A stretch of DNA of 64,000 nt from CALFXN01 sp937957815 (GTDB lineage Bacteria; Synergistota; Synergistia; Synergistales; Aminobacteriaceae): assembly GCA_036788195.1 (NCBI GenBank), contig DAIQNX010000004.1, forward strand, positions 1-64,000, given 5' to 3'. The notes under the pieces were generated by a model. The model was not told the origin of the DNA. It searched no databases and worked only from the letters and a program-made list of their open reading frames with translations. The translations under genes were made by a program, and so were the position numbers. This document shows positions 26,260-34,201 of this stretch, piece by piece (position 1 is the stretch's first letter; each line of letters starts with the position of its first letter).

Positions 26260-26298
26260 ACCGGCTTCTCGCGGGAGTGCGCGAAGCCGGTTTTTTTT
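26260..26298 (+). terminator. Intrinsic terminator after the Msr gene
   Basis: ACCGGCTTC pairs with GAAGCCGGT, extended by CGC/GCG, and eight T follow (26291-26298). It isolates the exporter/Msr unit from the GntR/glycyl-radical operon. Confidence 0.92.
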
Positions 26299-26304
26299 GG
26301 CCTC

Positions 26305-26332
26305 TTGACTGAAATATATAAATATATAAAAT
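26305..26332 (+). promoter_or_regulatory. Promoter of the GntR/glycyl-radical operon
   Basis: TTGACT (26305-26310), a 16-bp spacer made of AT repeats (ATATATAAATATATA-like), and TAAAAT (26327-26332). The AT repeat within and next to the -10 is a plausible operator for the GntR regulator encoded directly downstream. Confidence 0.65.
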
Positions 26333-26350
26333 AAACTCGAGGTGAAAAAT

Positions 26351-27031
26351 ATGAAGATCCGCGATCTTGCGTCCGAGGAACTGCGCCGTTCGATGTCGAC
26401 ACAGGAGTTCGTGCTTTCCGTCCTCCGGACCGCGATTCTCAAATCGGTCCTTGCCCCCGGGGCGACGCTCCGGCAGAACGAGCTCGCGGAACAGCTCGGC
26501 GTGAGTCACATCCCTGTCCGCGAGGCGATCCGCAGTCTCGCGTCCGGAGGGCTTATCACGCTCTACCCGCACAGGGGCGCCGTGGTTTCCAGCCTCTCGG
26601 TCGCCGAGGCCGAAGAAATTTTCGCGATCCGCCTCTTCCTCGAAACCGGCGCACTGAAGACCGCCATGCCCAAAATGACCGCACGCGTCCTGCTCGAGGC
26701 CGAATACGTCCTCAACCTCTCGGATCGCGAAAGTGACCCGGACGTGTGGTCCGACCTGAACTGGCGTTTCCATTCCCTGCTCTACGCGCCGTCGGACTTC
26801 CCGCACCTGGTCTCCATGATCGGCGAAATGCACGCGAACGTCTACCGCTACCTGCGCCTGTACATCGGCGACATGAACCGTCAGCCCGACTCGCAGCGCG
26901 AACACCGCGACCTACTCGACGCCTGCAGAAACGAGAAGACAGAACGCGCCCTCGCGATTCTCGAGCTGCATCTGATGAACGCGAGAAACCGTCTCGCGGA
27001 ATATCTCAGGGAACACGAAACGAAAAACTGA
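26351..27031 (+). CDS. GntR-family (FCD) transcriptional regulator
   Basis: The 226-residue regulator has an N-terminal winged helix (LRQNELAEQLGVSHIPVREAIRSL) and a C-terminal FCD ligand-binding domain with the likely metal ligands in LNWRFHSLLY and the REHRDLLD helix. It lies 16 bases before the glycyl-radical enzyme in the same direction, so it most likely controls that operon in response to the substrate or a related acid. GTG 26342 is an alternative start; I prefer ATG 26351 because GAGGT is then seven bases away. Confidence 0.9.
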   Translation: MKIRDLASEELRRSMSTQEFVLSVLRTAILKSVLAPGATLRQNELAEQLGVSHIPVREAIRSLASGGLITLYPHRGAVVSSLSVAEAEEIFAIRLFLETGALKTAMPKMTARVLLEAEYVLNLSDRESDPDVWSDLNWRFHSLLYAPSDFPHLVSMIGEMHANVYRYLRLYIGDMNRQPDSQREHRDLLDACRNEKTERALAILELHLMNARNRLAEYLREHETKN

Positions 27032-27047
27032 GGGGAGGATCAACTGA

Positions 27048-29456
27048 ATGGACAGACAGGCAACACTCGCGGAACGGGATTTCGGGCAACCGACCGACCG
27101 CGTCGGCCGGTTGCGCGCAGCCTTCACGACGGCGGCGCCGACGATTTGCGCCGAACGCGCGCGAATCTTCACGGAATCCATCGCGGACAACCGGGGCGAC
27201 CCGCTCGTCGTGGCACGGGCCAGGGCATTCCGGGACGTGTGCCGCAGGCTCCCCGTGACTATCTTCGACGACGAACTCGTCGTCGGAAGCGTCGGCATCC
27301 ACCGGCGCTCCGGCTGCATCTGTCCCGAGATGTCGTGGCGATGGGTCGACGGCGAACTCGATTCCTTCGCGACCAGAAAACAGGATCCCTACCGCGTCGG
27401 CGAACGCGAAAGGACTCTCCTGAGGGAACGCGTCTTCCCGGCGTGGAAGGGGCGGACTCTCGAAGACGCGTTTCTCGCGCAGATCCCGGACGAAACGGCA
27501 GCCGTGGCCGTGGACACCGGCATCGTGGACAACGACATGAAGTGGCGCAGCGGCGTCGGCGAAATCACGCCCGACTACGAGGATATCGTCTTCGCAAAGG
27601 GATTCTCCGGGATCACCGCCGATGCGACCGAACGGGAATCGACGCTTGACCCGCTCGTCCCAGCGGACCTCGACCGGCGGAACTTCCTGCGGGCCGTCCG
27701 CGAGACCGCGTACGGAATCATCGAACTCGGCCGGAGATACGCGGAAAAGGCGGAACGCCTCGCCGACCTGGAACCGGTCCCTTCCCGCAGGACGGAGCTT
27801 CTCGAAATCGCCGGGACGTGCCGCCGCGTTCCGGAATTTTCGCCGCAAACATTCCGCGAAGCAATCCAGATGGTCTGGTTCGTCCAGATGGGGTGCATTC
27901 TCTCGGAGAACTCCCTCGCCCTGAATCTCGGTCGCTTCGACCGCTACATGGAGCCCTTCCTCCTCGCCGACATCGCGGCCAGACGTCTTTCGGGGGAGCA
28001 GGCGCAGGAGCTCGTCGACTGCCTCTGGATCAAGCTTTCCGAATGGGTCTGGGCGATATCCTCGAACACCGCGCAGTACTTCGCGGGGTACAACTCGTTC
28101 CAGAATCTCACGATCGGCGGACGAAAGCGCGACGGTTCCGACGGCGTCAACGATGTGTCGTACATGTGTCTCGCGGCGACGGCCCACGTCCGCCTGCCTC
28201 AGCCGGGACTCAGCGTCCGCATCCACAACGGAACGCCCGAACCGTTCCTGCGGGCCGTATGTCGCCTCGTCCGCCTGGGGACGGGATTTCCGGCCATCCA
28301 CAACGATCGGACGGGAGAGGCCATGCTCCTCGCGTCGGGACTCGCGCCCGAAGACGCGCGCGACTGGAACAACTGCGGCTGCGTCGTCCCGCACAACCGG
28401 AAGGTCGGCGAATGGACGGCGGCCGCGAATGTCAATCTCGGCGCGGCGCTCGAGTTCGCGCTCAACGACGGAGTTCACCGAAAAACGGGAGCGAGGCTCG
28501 GCCTCCCGACGGGAGACGCCGTCTCGTTCGAGACGTTCGGGCGCGTGAAGGAGGCATTCTTCGCGCAGCTGTCGCATCTGATCCGGCAGGCCAAGGTCGT
28601 CACGACACTCGCGCAGAAGGTTCACGCGGATACGACGCCGCGTCCGTTTCTCTCGTCGCTCGTCGGAGGATGCGTCGAAAAGGGCGTCGATCTCTCGGAA
28701 GGCGGCGCGCGCTACACGATCGGAGCGGTACTGACCGGCATCGGCGCCGCGGACGCAGCCAATTCCCTCGAGGCCATCCGGAAACTCGTCTTCGGAAAGG
28801 ACCACGTCGCCATGCGGGAGCTTCTCGACGCGCTCGCCTCCGATTGGAACGGCTGTGAGTCCCTTCGGGCACGGGCGCTCGCGACGCCGAAGTATGGGAA
28901 CGACGACGAGGAAGTCGACGCGCTCGCGCGCGAAATAACCGACTTCTACCATAATGAGGTCGCCTCGGACAGGGATTTCTGGGGCAAGCCGTTCACGTCG
29001 GCGTTCATGGGAATTTCGAACTACATTCCGATGGGAGCCGTCGTCGGCGCGACACCCGACGGACGGAAAGCCGGAGAACCTCTCACGGAAGGACTCTCTC
29101 CGCACGCCGGAACAGATACTCACGGGCCAACGGCCGCGATGCGATCGGTCTCAAGGGTCAACCACGAAAGCCACGGCGGCGGGACGCTCCTGAACATCAA
29201 ACTGTCGCCCGAAACGCTCGAATCGGAGCGAGATCTCGGCAACCTCGCGGCTCTGATTCGCGGGTACTTCGATCTCGGGGCTTTTCACGTCCAGTTCAAC
29301 GTCGTCGACGCCGAAACGCTGCGGGACGCGCAGGAACATCCCGAACGACACGGTGACCTCCTCGTCCGCGTCGCGGGGTACAGCACTCGCTTCGTGGTCC
29401 TCTCGAAGGACGTTCAGGATGCCATCATCGCGCGGCATACGCACCGGCTCTCCTGA
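27048..29456 (+). CDS. Glycyl-radical enzyme of unknown substrate (PFL-like family)
   Basis: The 802-residue protein has the PFL N-domain and the C-terminal glycyl-radical motif RVAGYS with the radical-bearing Gly777. The catalytic cysteine loop reads NNCGCVVP with Cys445. In diol dehydratases, CutC, HypD and the arylacetate decarboxylases the loop is GCxE, where the Glu two residues later acts as acid/base; here that position is Val447. Pyruvate formate-lyase has a Cys pair at this place (adjacent), which also differs. The enzyme therefore cannot be named from motifs. It is followed by its own activase (38-base overlap) and preceded by a GntR regulator. No microcompartment genes are visible. 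Confidence 0.9.
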   Translation: MDRQATLAERDFGQPTDRVGRLRAAFTTAAPTICAERARIFTESIADNRGDPLVVARARAFRDVCRRLPVTIFDDELVVGSVGIHRRSGCICPEMSWRWVDGELDSFATRKQDPYRVGERERTLLRERVFPAWKGRTLEDAFLAQIPDETAAVAVDTGIVDNDMKWRSGVGEITPDYEDIVFAKGFSGITADATERESTLDPLVPADLDRRNFLRAVRETAYGIIELGRRYAEKAERLADLEPVPSRRTELLEIAGTCRRVPEFSPQTFREAIQMVWFVQMGCILSENSLALNLGRFDRYMEPFLLADIAARRLSGEQAQELVDCLWIKLSEWVWAISSNTAQYFAGYNSFQNLTIGGRKRDGSDGVNDVSYMCLAATAHVRLPQPGLSVRIHNGTPEPFLRAVCRLVRLGTGFPAIHNDRTGEAMLLASGLAPEDARDWNNCGCVVPHNRKVGEWTAAANVNLGAALEFALNDGVHRKTGARLGLPTGDAVSFETFGRVKEAFFAQLSHLIRQAKVVTTLAQKVHADTTPRPFLSSLVGGCVEKGVDLSEGGARYTIGAVLTGIGAADAANSLEAIRKLVFGKDHVAMRELLDALASDWNGCESLRARALATPKYGNDDEEVDALAREITDFYHNEVASDRDFWGKPFTSAFMGISNYIPMGAVVGATPDGRKAGEPLTEGLSPHAGTDTHGPTAAMRSVSRVNHESHGGGTLLNIKLSPETLESERDLGNLAALIRGYFDLGAFHVQFNVVDAETLRDAQEHPERHGDLLVRVAGYSTRFVVLSKDVQDAIIARHTHRLS

Positions 29457-30303
29457 GATTCCATCTCCCCTCGGGCTCGTCTTCGATATCCAGCGATGGT
29501 CACTTCACGACGGTCCGGGGATCAGGACGGTCGCATTCCTCAAGGGATGTCCGCTTCGGTGCGCGTGGTGCTGCAATCCGGAGTCGCAAAACACTCTTCC
29601 GGAAATCGGCGTCTTTCCCGAACGCTGCACGGCGTGCGGCGCCTGCGTCTCGTCCTGCGCCCGATCGCTCGCCCTTCCGGCAAGGAACGGAGGCATCACC
29701 GAACGCACCTCGTGCACCGGCTGCGGGGAATGTGTTCCCGCGTGCCCGAACGGAGCGCGGAGTCTCTTCGGAACGCCAACCTCTCCCGACGATCTGTTTT
29801 CGACCATCCTTCAGGATGCGCCATTCTACAGAAGATCGGGAGGGGGTATGACGTTTTCGGGAGGAGAACCGTTCCTGCAGTCCGCCTTCCTCGCATCGTG
29901 CGCCGCCCTGTGCGCCTCGGCCGGAATCGGAGTCGTCGTCGAGACGTGCGGGGCTTTCCCATGGGACGAAGCGGCAGGTGCGACCGCCCACGTCGATCTC
30001 GTCCTGTTCGACATCAAGCACATGGACCCGGAAATCCACCGGCGTCTCACGGGAATGTCGAACGACGTCATCCTCGAGAACGCACGGAAGCTTTCGCGGG
30101 CTGGAGTTCCCCTGCTCGTGCGTACGCCGGTCGTCCCCGGCTGCACGGATGCGCCTTCGAATATCGACGCGATCCGGCGCTTCGTCCGCGAAGAGCTCCC
30201 GACGGCGATCGGCCATGAGACGCTTCCGTATCACGAACTCGGAAAGGGAAAGTACGCAGCGCTCGGAAGACGGTACCCGCTTGCGGATGCCACATCGTTC
30301 TGA
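29419..30303 (+). CDS. Glycyl-radical enzyme activating enzyme (radical SAM)
   Basis: The 294-residue radical-SAM enzyme abstracts a hydrogen from the glycine of the partner enzyme using a 5'-deoxyadenosyl radical. Visible are the start VFDIQRWSLHDGPGIRT, the SAM cluster motif in GCPLRCAWCCNPES (CxxxCxxC), and two ferredoxin-type clusters CTACGACVSSC and CTGCGECVPAC. These are typical of activases for dehydratase- and decarboxylase-type enzymes rather than PFL itself. Then comes TFSGGEP. I start at ATG 29419, 38 bases inside the end of the partner gene, which implies coupling. Confidence 0.93.
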   Translation: MPSSRGIRTGSPEIPSPLGLVFDIQRWSLHDGPGIRTVAFLKGCPLRCAWCCNPESQNTLPEIGVFPERCTACGACVSSCARSLALPARNGGITERTSCTGCGECVPACPNGARSLFGTPTSPDDLFSTILQDAPFYRRSGGGMTFSGGEPFLQSAFLASCAALCASAGIGVVVETCGAFPWDEAAGATAHVDLVLFDIKHMDPEIHRRLTGMSNDVILENARKLSRAGVPLLVRTPVVPGCTDAPSNIDAIRRFVREELPTAIGHETLPYHELGKGKYAALGRRYPLADATSF

Positions 30304-30386
30304 AAAGCTCCCGAAGGAACGGCGGGGGTAATCCGCTTGCGGCGTACTTCTCCGTTACGATCATTTTACCCTTGCCAATAATACTG

Positions 30387-31601
30387 TCACCAAGACTCTA
30401 AGTCTTTTCTTATTTTAAAAATATAAAACACACTTAAGCCTACCAAACATACCCCACTCACAGCCGTCAATAAAAACACAGAACTTGAGTTTAATAAAAT
30501 ACCAAATATACCGTAAGCAAGCGGAAGTGACGTATTGCCAACCAATGTAGATACACTAAACACCCTTCCCATCATCCGACTTGGCGTTAAATTTTGCAGC
30601 AATGAATGCCAAAATACCGCCGCAAAAGCAATACAGACACCGATCGCAATCATGATCAACATATACGCACAGACTGTCCGTATTCTTAGAAACTGCAAAA
30701 AACTTATCGCTACAAAACAAAATCCAACCCCCATGACAAATAAAACCAATGACCGTTCATCTGTGCAAGTTTTCTTTTTCAGGCTCATGAGCACTGATGC
30801 GGTAACCAGTCCTATCCCTAGCATCGCCTCAAGAGAACCAAGGTTATTCACTCCAGTCCCCGTCAACCCATTTGCCAAAAACGGCAATAAAACCGATAAG
30901 TTCCCTACAAAAAAATGCGTTAAAGCAATAATTTTCAGAACAAAAACGATTCGCTTTTGTTTCTTTATAAAGCAAATCCCATCACGCATATCTTGCCAGA
31001 CGCTTCTCTTTTCCCCAAGAGTTCGGGAAGCTTTGTTGATTTTTATAGAGCAAGCCAGAAGAGCAGAGACAAAATACGAGGCACTGTTGGCGAAAAAAAC
31101 CCATGTCAGACCAAAACCGCTCGCAGCCAAACCACCTAACAGAGGCCCAGCTACTGTACAGACACCATCAACCATCTGGTTCATGCCATTTGCTTTAATC
31201 AGTTTTTCCTTTTCGACTATCTCCGGAATGATCGCCTGTATGGCCGGGTCAAAAAAAGCCGTTACCAAGGACAAACCCAACCCGATGGCAAAAACATGCC
31301 AGATTTCGAGCGCATCGCTCATTGACAGACACGATATGGCCAATACGAGGCAGCCTCGGATAATGTCGGTCGCAACCAACATCGTTTTCCTCTTCCAGCG
31401 GTCAGCCAGCGCACCGGCAAAAAAACCGAGAAGTATACCAGGAAGCACTGACGCCAGCAAAAAAAATCCCATTACAGATGGCGAGTGAGTCTTCTGCAAA
31501 ATCCACCACGCGAGTGCTATAGCGTAAAACTTGTCGCCTAACTGAGATATAGTCTTTCCCAGCCAAAGCACGGTAAAGTTTCTGTTGATCACGCGTTCCA
31601 C
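30387..31601 (-). CDS. AT-rich MFS exporter, probably acquired
   Basis: The 404-residue protein has twelve likely transmembrane helices and the MFS_3-type features LGDKFYAIALAWWILQ in TM1 and GALADRWKRKTML after TM2, as in enterobactin- or macrolide-type exporters. The gene is clearly AT-rich and rich in AAA/TTT codons, unlike all neighbours, which suggests transfer from a low-GC donor. It starts with GTG at 31601 behind AAGGG. Directly upstream is a MerR-type promoter (31629-31659). It is convergent with the activase gene. The substrate is unknown. Confidence 0.88.
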   Translation of the reverse strand: MERVINRNFTVLWLGKTISQLGDKFYAIALAWWILQKTHSPSVMGFFLLASVLPGILLGFFAGALADRWKRKTMLVATDIIRGCLVLAISCLSMSDALEIWHVFAIGLGLSLVTAFFDPAIQAIIPEIVEKEKLIKANGMNQMVDGVCTVAGPLLGGLAASGFGLTWVFFANSASYFVSALLACSIKINKASRTLGEKRSVWQDMRDGICFIKKQKRIVFVLKIIALTHFFVGNLSVLLPFLANGLTGTGVNNLGSLEAMLGIGLVTASVLMSLKKKTCTDERSLVLFVMGVGFCFVAISFLQFLRIRTVCAYMLIMIAIGVCIAFAAVFWHSLLQNLTPSRMMGRVFSVSTLVGNTSLPLAYGIFGILLNSSSVFLLTAVSGVCLVGLSVFYIFKIRKDLESW

Positions 31602-31608
31602 GACCCTT

Positions 31609-31650
31609 CTATAGCTTTATGGGTCGCTACCATAAACTATAAAGCTATAG
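31609..31650. repeat. Inverted repeat in the leader of the exporter
   Basis: CTATAGCTTTAT (31609-31620) and ATAAAGCTATAG (31639-31650) are perfect 12-bp arms; GACCC and GGGTC extend the pairing at the outside. One arm is in the promoter spacer and the other covers the very short leader next to the GTG start. The repeat could fold in DNA or present a second half-site. Confidence 0.8.
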
Positions 31651-31659
31651 TCGGGTCAA
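31629..31659 (-). promoter_or_regulatory. MerR-type promoter of the AT-rich exporter
   Basis: On the minus strand TTGACC (31659-31654) and TATGGT (31634-31629) are separated by 19 bp, too long for normal sigma-70 use. The spacer is filled by the dyad ACTATA-4-TATAGT (31651-31636). This is the classic layout of promoters untwisted by MerR-family activators such as those of multidrug pumps. No MerR gene is in the window. The layout is seen; the regulator type is inferred. Confidence 0.6.
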
Positions 31660-31686
31660 GAACTCACCCATCCTCGTTCAGTGCCT

Positions 31687-31740
31687 ATGTATCGCCCCAA
31701 GACCCGCACATGGTATTTTGCGGGTCTTGGGGCGATACAT
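31687..31740. repeat. 22-bp perfect inverted repeat with 10-base loop
   Basis: Arms ATGTATCGCCCCAAGACCCG.. (31687-31708) and its exact complement (31719-31740) enclose a 10-base loop. There is no T run on either side, so it is not a standard terminator. It lies between the AT-rich exporter and the druA-like gene. Confidence 0.9.
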
Positions 31741-31808
31741 CCGGTCCTTCAGGATTATTTCGCTTTCTTCCTTTCGTATTTCTTAATAATCATATTACGT
31801 GGTATCCT

Positions 31809-31838
31809 TTGCCGGAGAGAATAGCCTTTTCCTATCAT
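31809..31838 (+). promoter_or_regulatory. Possible promoter of the druA-like gene
   Basis: TTGCCG (31809-31814) and TATCAT (31833-31838) are separated by 18 bp, 55 bases before the chosen ATG. Confidence 0.45.
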
Positions 31839-31892
31839 GCGTGCAAGAGTCGCTCATTGGCGCTCAGGCATCAGATCCCCGGACAGGAGACA

Positions 31893-33107
31893 ATGGATAC
31901 CGCGTCGACCGATTTCCTGAAGGCTGCCGTCATTCAGTCCCTGCTCAGACAGGGATATACGATCCGGAACGGCCTGGTACGAATGTTTGAAAGCCCCACC
32001 AAGGACGACTTTCGTGCTCTGAACGCGCTTGCCGTCCAGAAAAAGATCGAAACGGCGGCCCCGGGCATCCGTTCGCACGAAGACCGGCTGATCCGATACA
32101 TAGCCGACGGAAACGAGATCAATCCGTCTGCAATACGCCCGAAGCTCGTCCTCGTAACACCCCGCTCCGAATACGAACTGCTGTTCCGCTACGCATCCCT
32201 TCACTGGAGCATTCCGGTTTCTTCGGGATACGGAAGAAGACTTCGGTTTCTCGTATTCGACGAGAACAACGGCAAGCTGATCGGTCTGTTCGGTTTGGGG
32301 GATCCGGTGTTTTCCCTGCAGGCGCGCGACGGCTGGATCGGATGGGGAAAGGAAACCAAAGCGCGGAGGCTCTATCACGTAATGGACGCTTTCGTCCTCG
32401 GCGCGGTGCCGCCCTATTCCTTTCTGATGTGCGGAAAACTCGTGGCGATGCTTGTTTGCAGCAACGAGGTACGAAGCGCCTTCCGCGGAAAATATGAAGG
32501 CTCGAAATCTCTGATCAGGCAGGATACCCGGGCTCCCTACCTCGCGCTGGTCACGACGACTTCGGCCCTCGGCCGGTCTTCCGTATACAACCGCATCAGA
32601 ATCGGCGGACAACACTACTGGACGAGCCTCGGCTTCACGAAAGGATCCGGAGAGTTTCACTTTTCGAACGGAATATACGACAGTATGCGCGCCTTCGTCG
32701 AGAAATACTGTGAACCCACCGCGAAAAACATCGCATGGGGAACAGGGTTCCGGAACAAACGCGAAGTAATACGCAAATGTCTCTCGCAGATCGGCCTTTC
32801 GTCCGATCTCATCTATCACGGAATTCACCGGGAGATTTTCGCCGCGCCGCTGGGGCGCGATGCGATCCGTTTTCTGAACGGCGAAGCCGAATCCCCCTGT
32901 TTTTACGACTGGCCGGCTTCCGGACTCGCCGAAGCGTTCAGCAAAAGATGGCTCATCGCCCGGGCGGAACGGAAAACCGGGTATCGGGATTACGTTCGGG
33001 AACAATATCGGCTCTGGCCGTCGGAGACGGCGCGACGGTTTCGGGAATCCGCCGCGAATATCGACGCGTTTGAGGAACTTGCGGACGCACTCGCCCGCGT
33101 CCCGTAG
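31893..33107 (+). CDS. DruA-like protein (DUF4338)
   Basis: The 404-residue protein matches the DUF4338 family, named DruA after the Druantia anti-phage system: the core GYGRRLRFLVFDENNGKL, LGDPVF-L-ARD-WIGW, HVMDAFVLGAVPPYS and TSALGRSSVYNRIR is characteristic. No druB-druE or other defence gene is next to it, so it is a solitary copy; solitary family members are common and their role is unknown. I chose ATG 31893 with AGGAGA in front; the frame is open further upstream through the 22-bp hairpin, which I take as non-coding. Composition is somewhat less GC-rich than the core genes. Confidence 0.82.
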   Translation: MDTASTDFLKAAVIQSLLRQGYTIRNGLVRMFESPTKDDFRALNALAVQKKIETAAPGIRSHEDRLIRYIADGNEINPSAIRPKLVLVTPRSEYELLFRYASLHWSIPVSSGYGRRLRFLVFDENNGKLIGLFGLGDPVFSLQARDGWIGWGKETKARRLYHVMDAFVLGAVPPYSFLMCGKLVAMLVCSNEVRSAFRGKYEGSKSLIRQDTRAPYLALVTTTSALGRSSVYNRIRIGGQHYWTSLGFTKGSGEFHFSNGIYDSMRAFVEKYCEPTAKNIAWGTGFRNKREVIRKCLSQIGLSSDLIYHGIHREIFAAPLGRDAIRFLNGEAESPCFYDWPASGLAEAFSKRWLIARAERKTGYRDYVREQYRLWPSETARRFRESAANIDAFEELADALARVP

Positions 33108-33282
33108 CCCTTTCCCCTCCTCCCGTGGATATTCCGAAGCGGGAAGTCGCGATCCATGAATGATATTTCATTCGTTTTCTTCGCTTTTCCCTCCTCTACA
33201 AAATTGACTCCGTATGGTATCTTAGGCCTCGCAATTCGCGAATTTTGTGCATAAAGTTCTCATAGTGTCGCTTCGGTATTAC
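33108..33282. other. Non-coding stretch after the druA-like gene
   Basis: No gene is visible. A short hairpin GAATGA-4-TCATTC followed by GTTTTC (around 33162-33180) may weakly terminate the druA-like gene. A 12-bp palindrome AATTCGCGAATT stands at about 33234-33245. Confidence 0.5.
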
Positions 33283-33367
33283 ATGTCCATTTTGCCGGCC
33301 TTCGATCGCGCCGGCGGTCGGACATAACTTTCCGTCGATATGCGGAAGGTCGTCATATATCGATGAC
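33283..33367 (+). promoter_or_regulatory. Structured leader of three consecutive hairpins
   Basis: Hairpin I joins ATGTCC (33283-33288) with GGACAT (33320-33325) and, inside it, GCCGGC with GCCGGC. Hairpin II pairs CTTTCCG (33328-33334) with CGGAAGG (33343-33349), with one G-T pair. Hairpin III pairs GTCAT (33352-33356) with ATGAC (33363-33367). They end about 20 bases before the ribosome-binding site of the next gene. I do not recognise a known riboswitch class. Confidence 0.5.
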
Positions 33368-33400
33368 AGGTGAACATTCTCCAGGAAAAGGAGGTTCCAA

Positions 33401-33943
33401 ATGCCCGTCTTTCAGGACGAAACATTCTCACCGTATTTTCTCAGGCCATCCGACCAGGAGGAATCCGTCGTGTTCGAGCAGCTCCTCGACGAAGATGGCG
33501 AATACATCCCCCATCTGACGATCGACATCAGGGATATGACGCTCGTCGAAGCGACGATTCTCCGCAAGGCCGAGATGCGTGCCGGATTCGTCCGTGAAGG
33601 GCCGTTTTTCCTCGGTCTCGTGACGTTCTTTCCCTCTTCGACGTTCAGGATCGCATTCGATCCGACGGTCTATCCCTCTGCGGAGTGGACGGCGCGTCTG
33701 CGTTCATGGCGAGAGACGCCCAGACTCTTCGTGCTCGGGATCGACGACGAACGGCACATGCTTCGCGCGATCAGGGTGACGACGTTTCCGAAGCCCTTCA
33801 GATCCGCATTGCTCGACTACCTCGCGACGCCCAAAAGTCCCGATTTCTCCCGGCGATACGGCGCGTGGCTGGAGACGAAATATCCCGCAGAGCCGGAACG
33901 GCTCTGGGAACTGGCGGAGGATGCCGGTATATTCGGCGACTGA
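33401..33943 (+). CDS. Hypothetical protein, 180 residues
   Basis: I recognise no family. The protein is soluble, acidic at the N-terminus (DQEESVVFEQLLDEDGEY), with alternating strand-like and helical segments and no cysteine cluster, signal peptide or membrane helix. The start has AAAAGGAGG eight bases upstream, one of the best ribosome-binding sites in the window, and codon use matches the host, so it is a real gene. A leader with three hairpins precedes it. Its last 14 bases fall into the 55-bp sequence repeated across the scaffold gap. Confidence 0.8.
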   Translation: MPVFQDETFSPYFLRPSDQEESVVFEQLLDEDGEYIPHLTIDIRDMTLVEATILRKAEMRAGFVREGPFFLGLVTFFPSSTFRIAFDPTVYPSAEWTARLRSWRETPRLFVLGIDDERHMLRAIRVTTFPKPFRSALLDYLATPKSPDFSRRYGAWLETKYPAEPERLWELAEDAGIFGD

Positions 33944-34139
33944 ACCTGCGCGACATCGTATTTTTCGCCTCATCGCCGGCACATNNNNNNNNNNNNNNNN
34001 NNNNNNNNNNNNNNNNNNNNNNNNNNNNNNNNNNNNNNNNNNNNNNNNNNNNNNNNNNNNNNNNNNNNNNNNNNNNNNNNNNNNTATTCGGCGACTGAAC
34101 CTGCGCGACATCGTATTTTTCGCCTCATCGCCGGCACAT
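33930..34139. other. Scaffold gap (100 N) with identical 55-bp flanks
   Basis: Bases 33930-33984 and 34085-34139 are identical over 55 bp and enclose exactly 100 N (33985-34084). A fixed run of 100 N is a placeholder for unknown length. The identical ends are what is left when two contigs sharing one k-mer are scaffolded without merging. The real sequence probably contains the 55 bp once, with no gap. Linkage across this point is less certain than elsewhere. Confidence 0.9.
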
Positions 34140-34142
34140 TGC

Positions 34143-34183
34143 AAAACGGGACGGGAAGGCCCTTAAAGGGTCTGCCCGTCCCG
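34143..34183 (-). terminator. Terminator after the selenoprotein gene
   Basis: CGGGACGGG (34147-34155) pairs with CCCGTCCCG (34175-34183), and TTTT follows on the minus strand (34146-34143). It starts about 18 bases after the stop codon of the gene at 34202-34513 and supports that gene as a real transcription unit. Confidence 0.85.
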
Positions 34184-34201
34184 CGCTTTCTCGCAACCTG
34201 A

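Noticed and set aside
31710..31892. N-terminal extension of the druA-like protein by 61 codons
   Set aside because: The extension covers half of the 22-bp hairpin and is unlike the family N-terminus; ATG 31893 has a ribosome-binding site.
31687..33282. IS200/IS605-like element with hairpin ends around the druA-like gene
   Set aside because: No Y1 transposase, no TnpB and no matching right-end hairpin are seen.
33685..34098. Frames running through the N run
   Set aside because: They include unknown bases and only exist because N does not encode stops.
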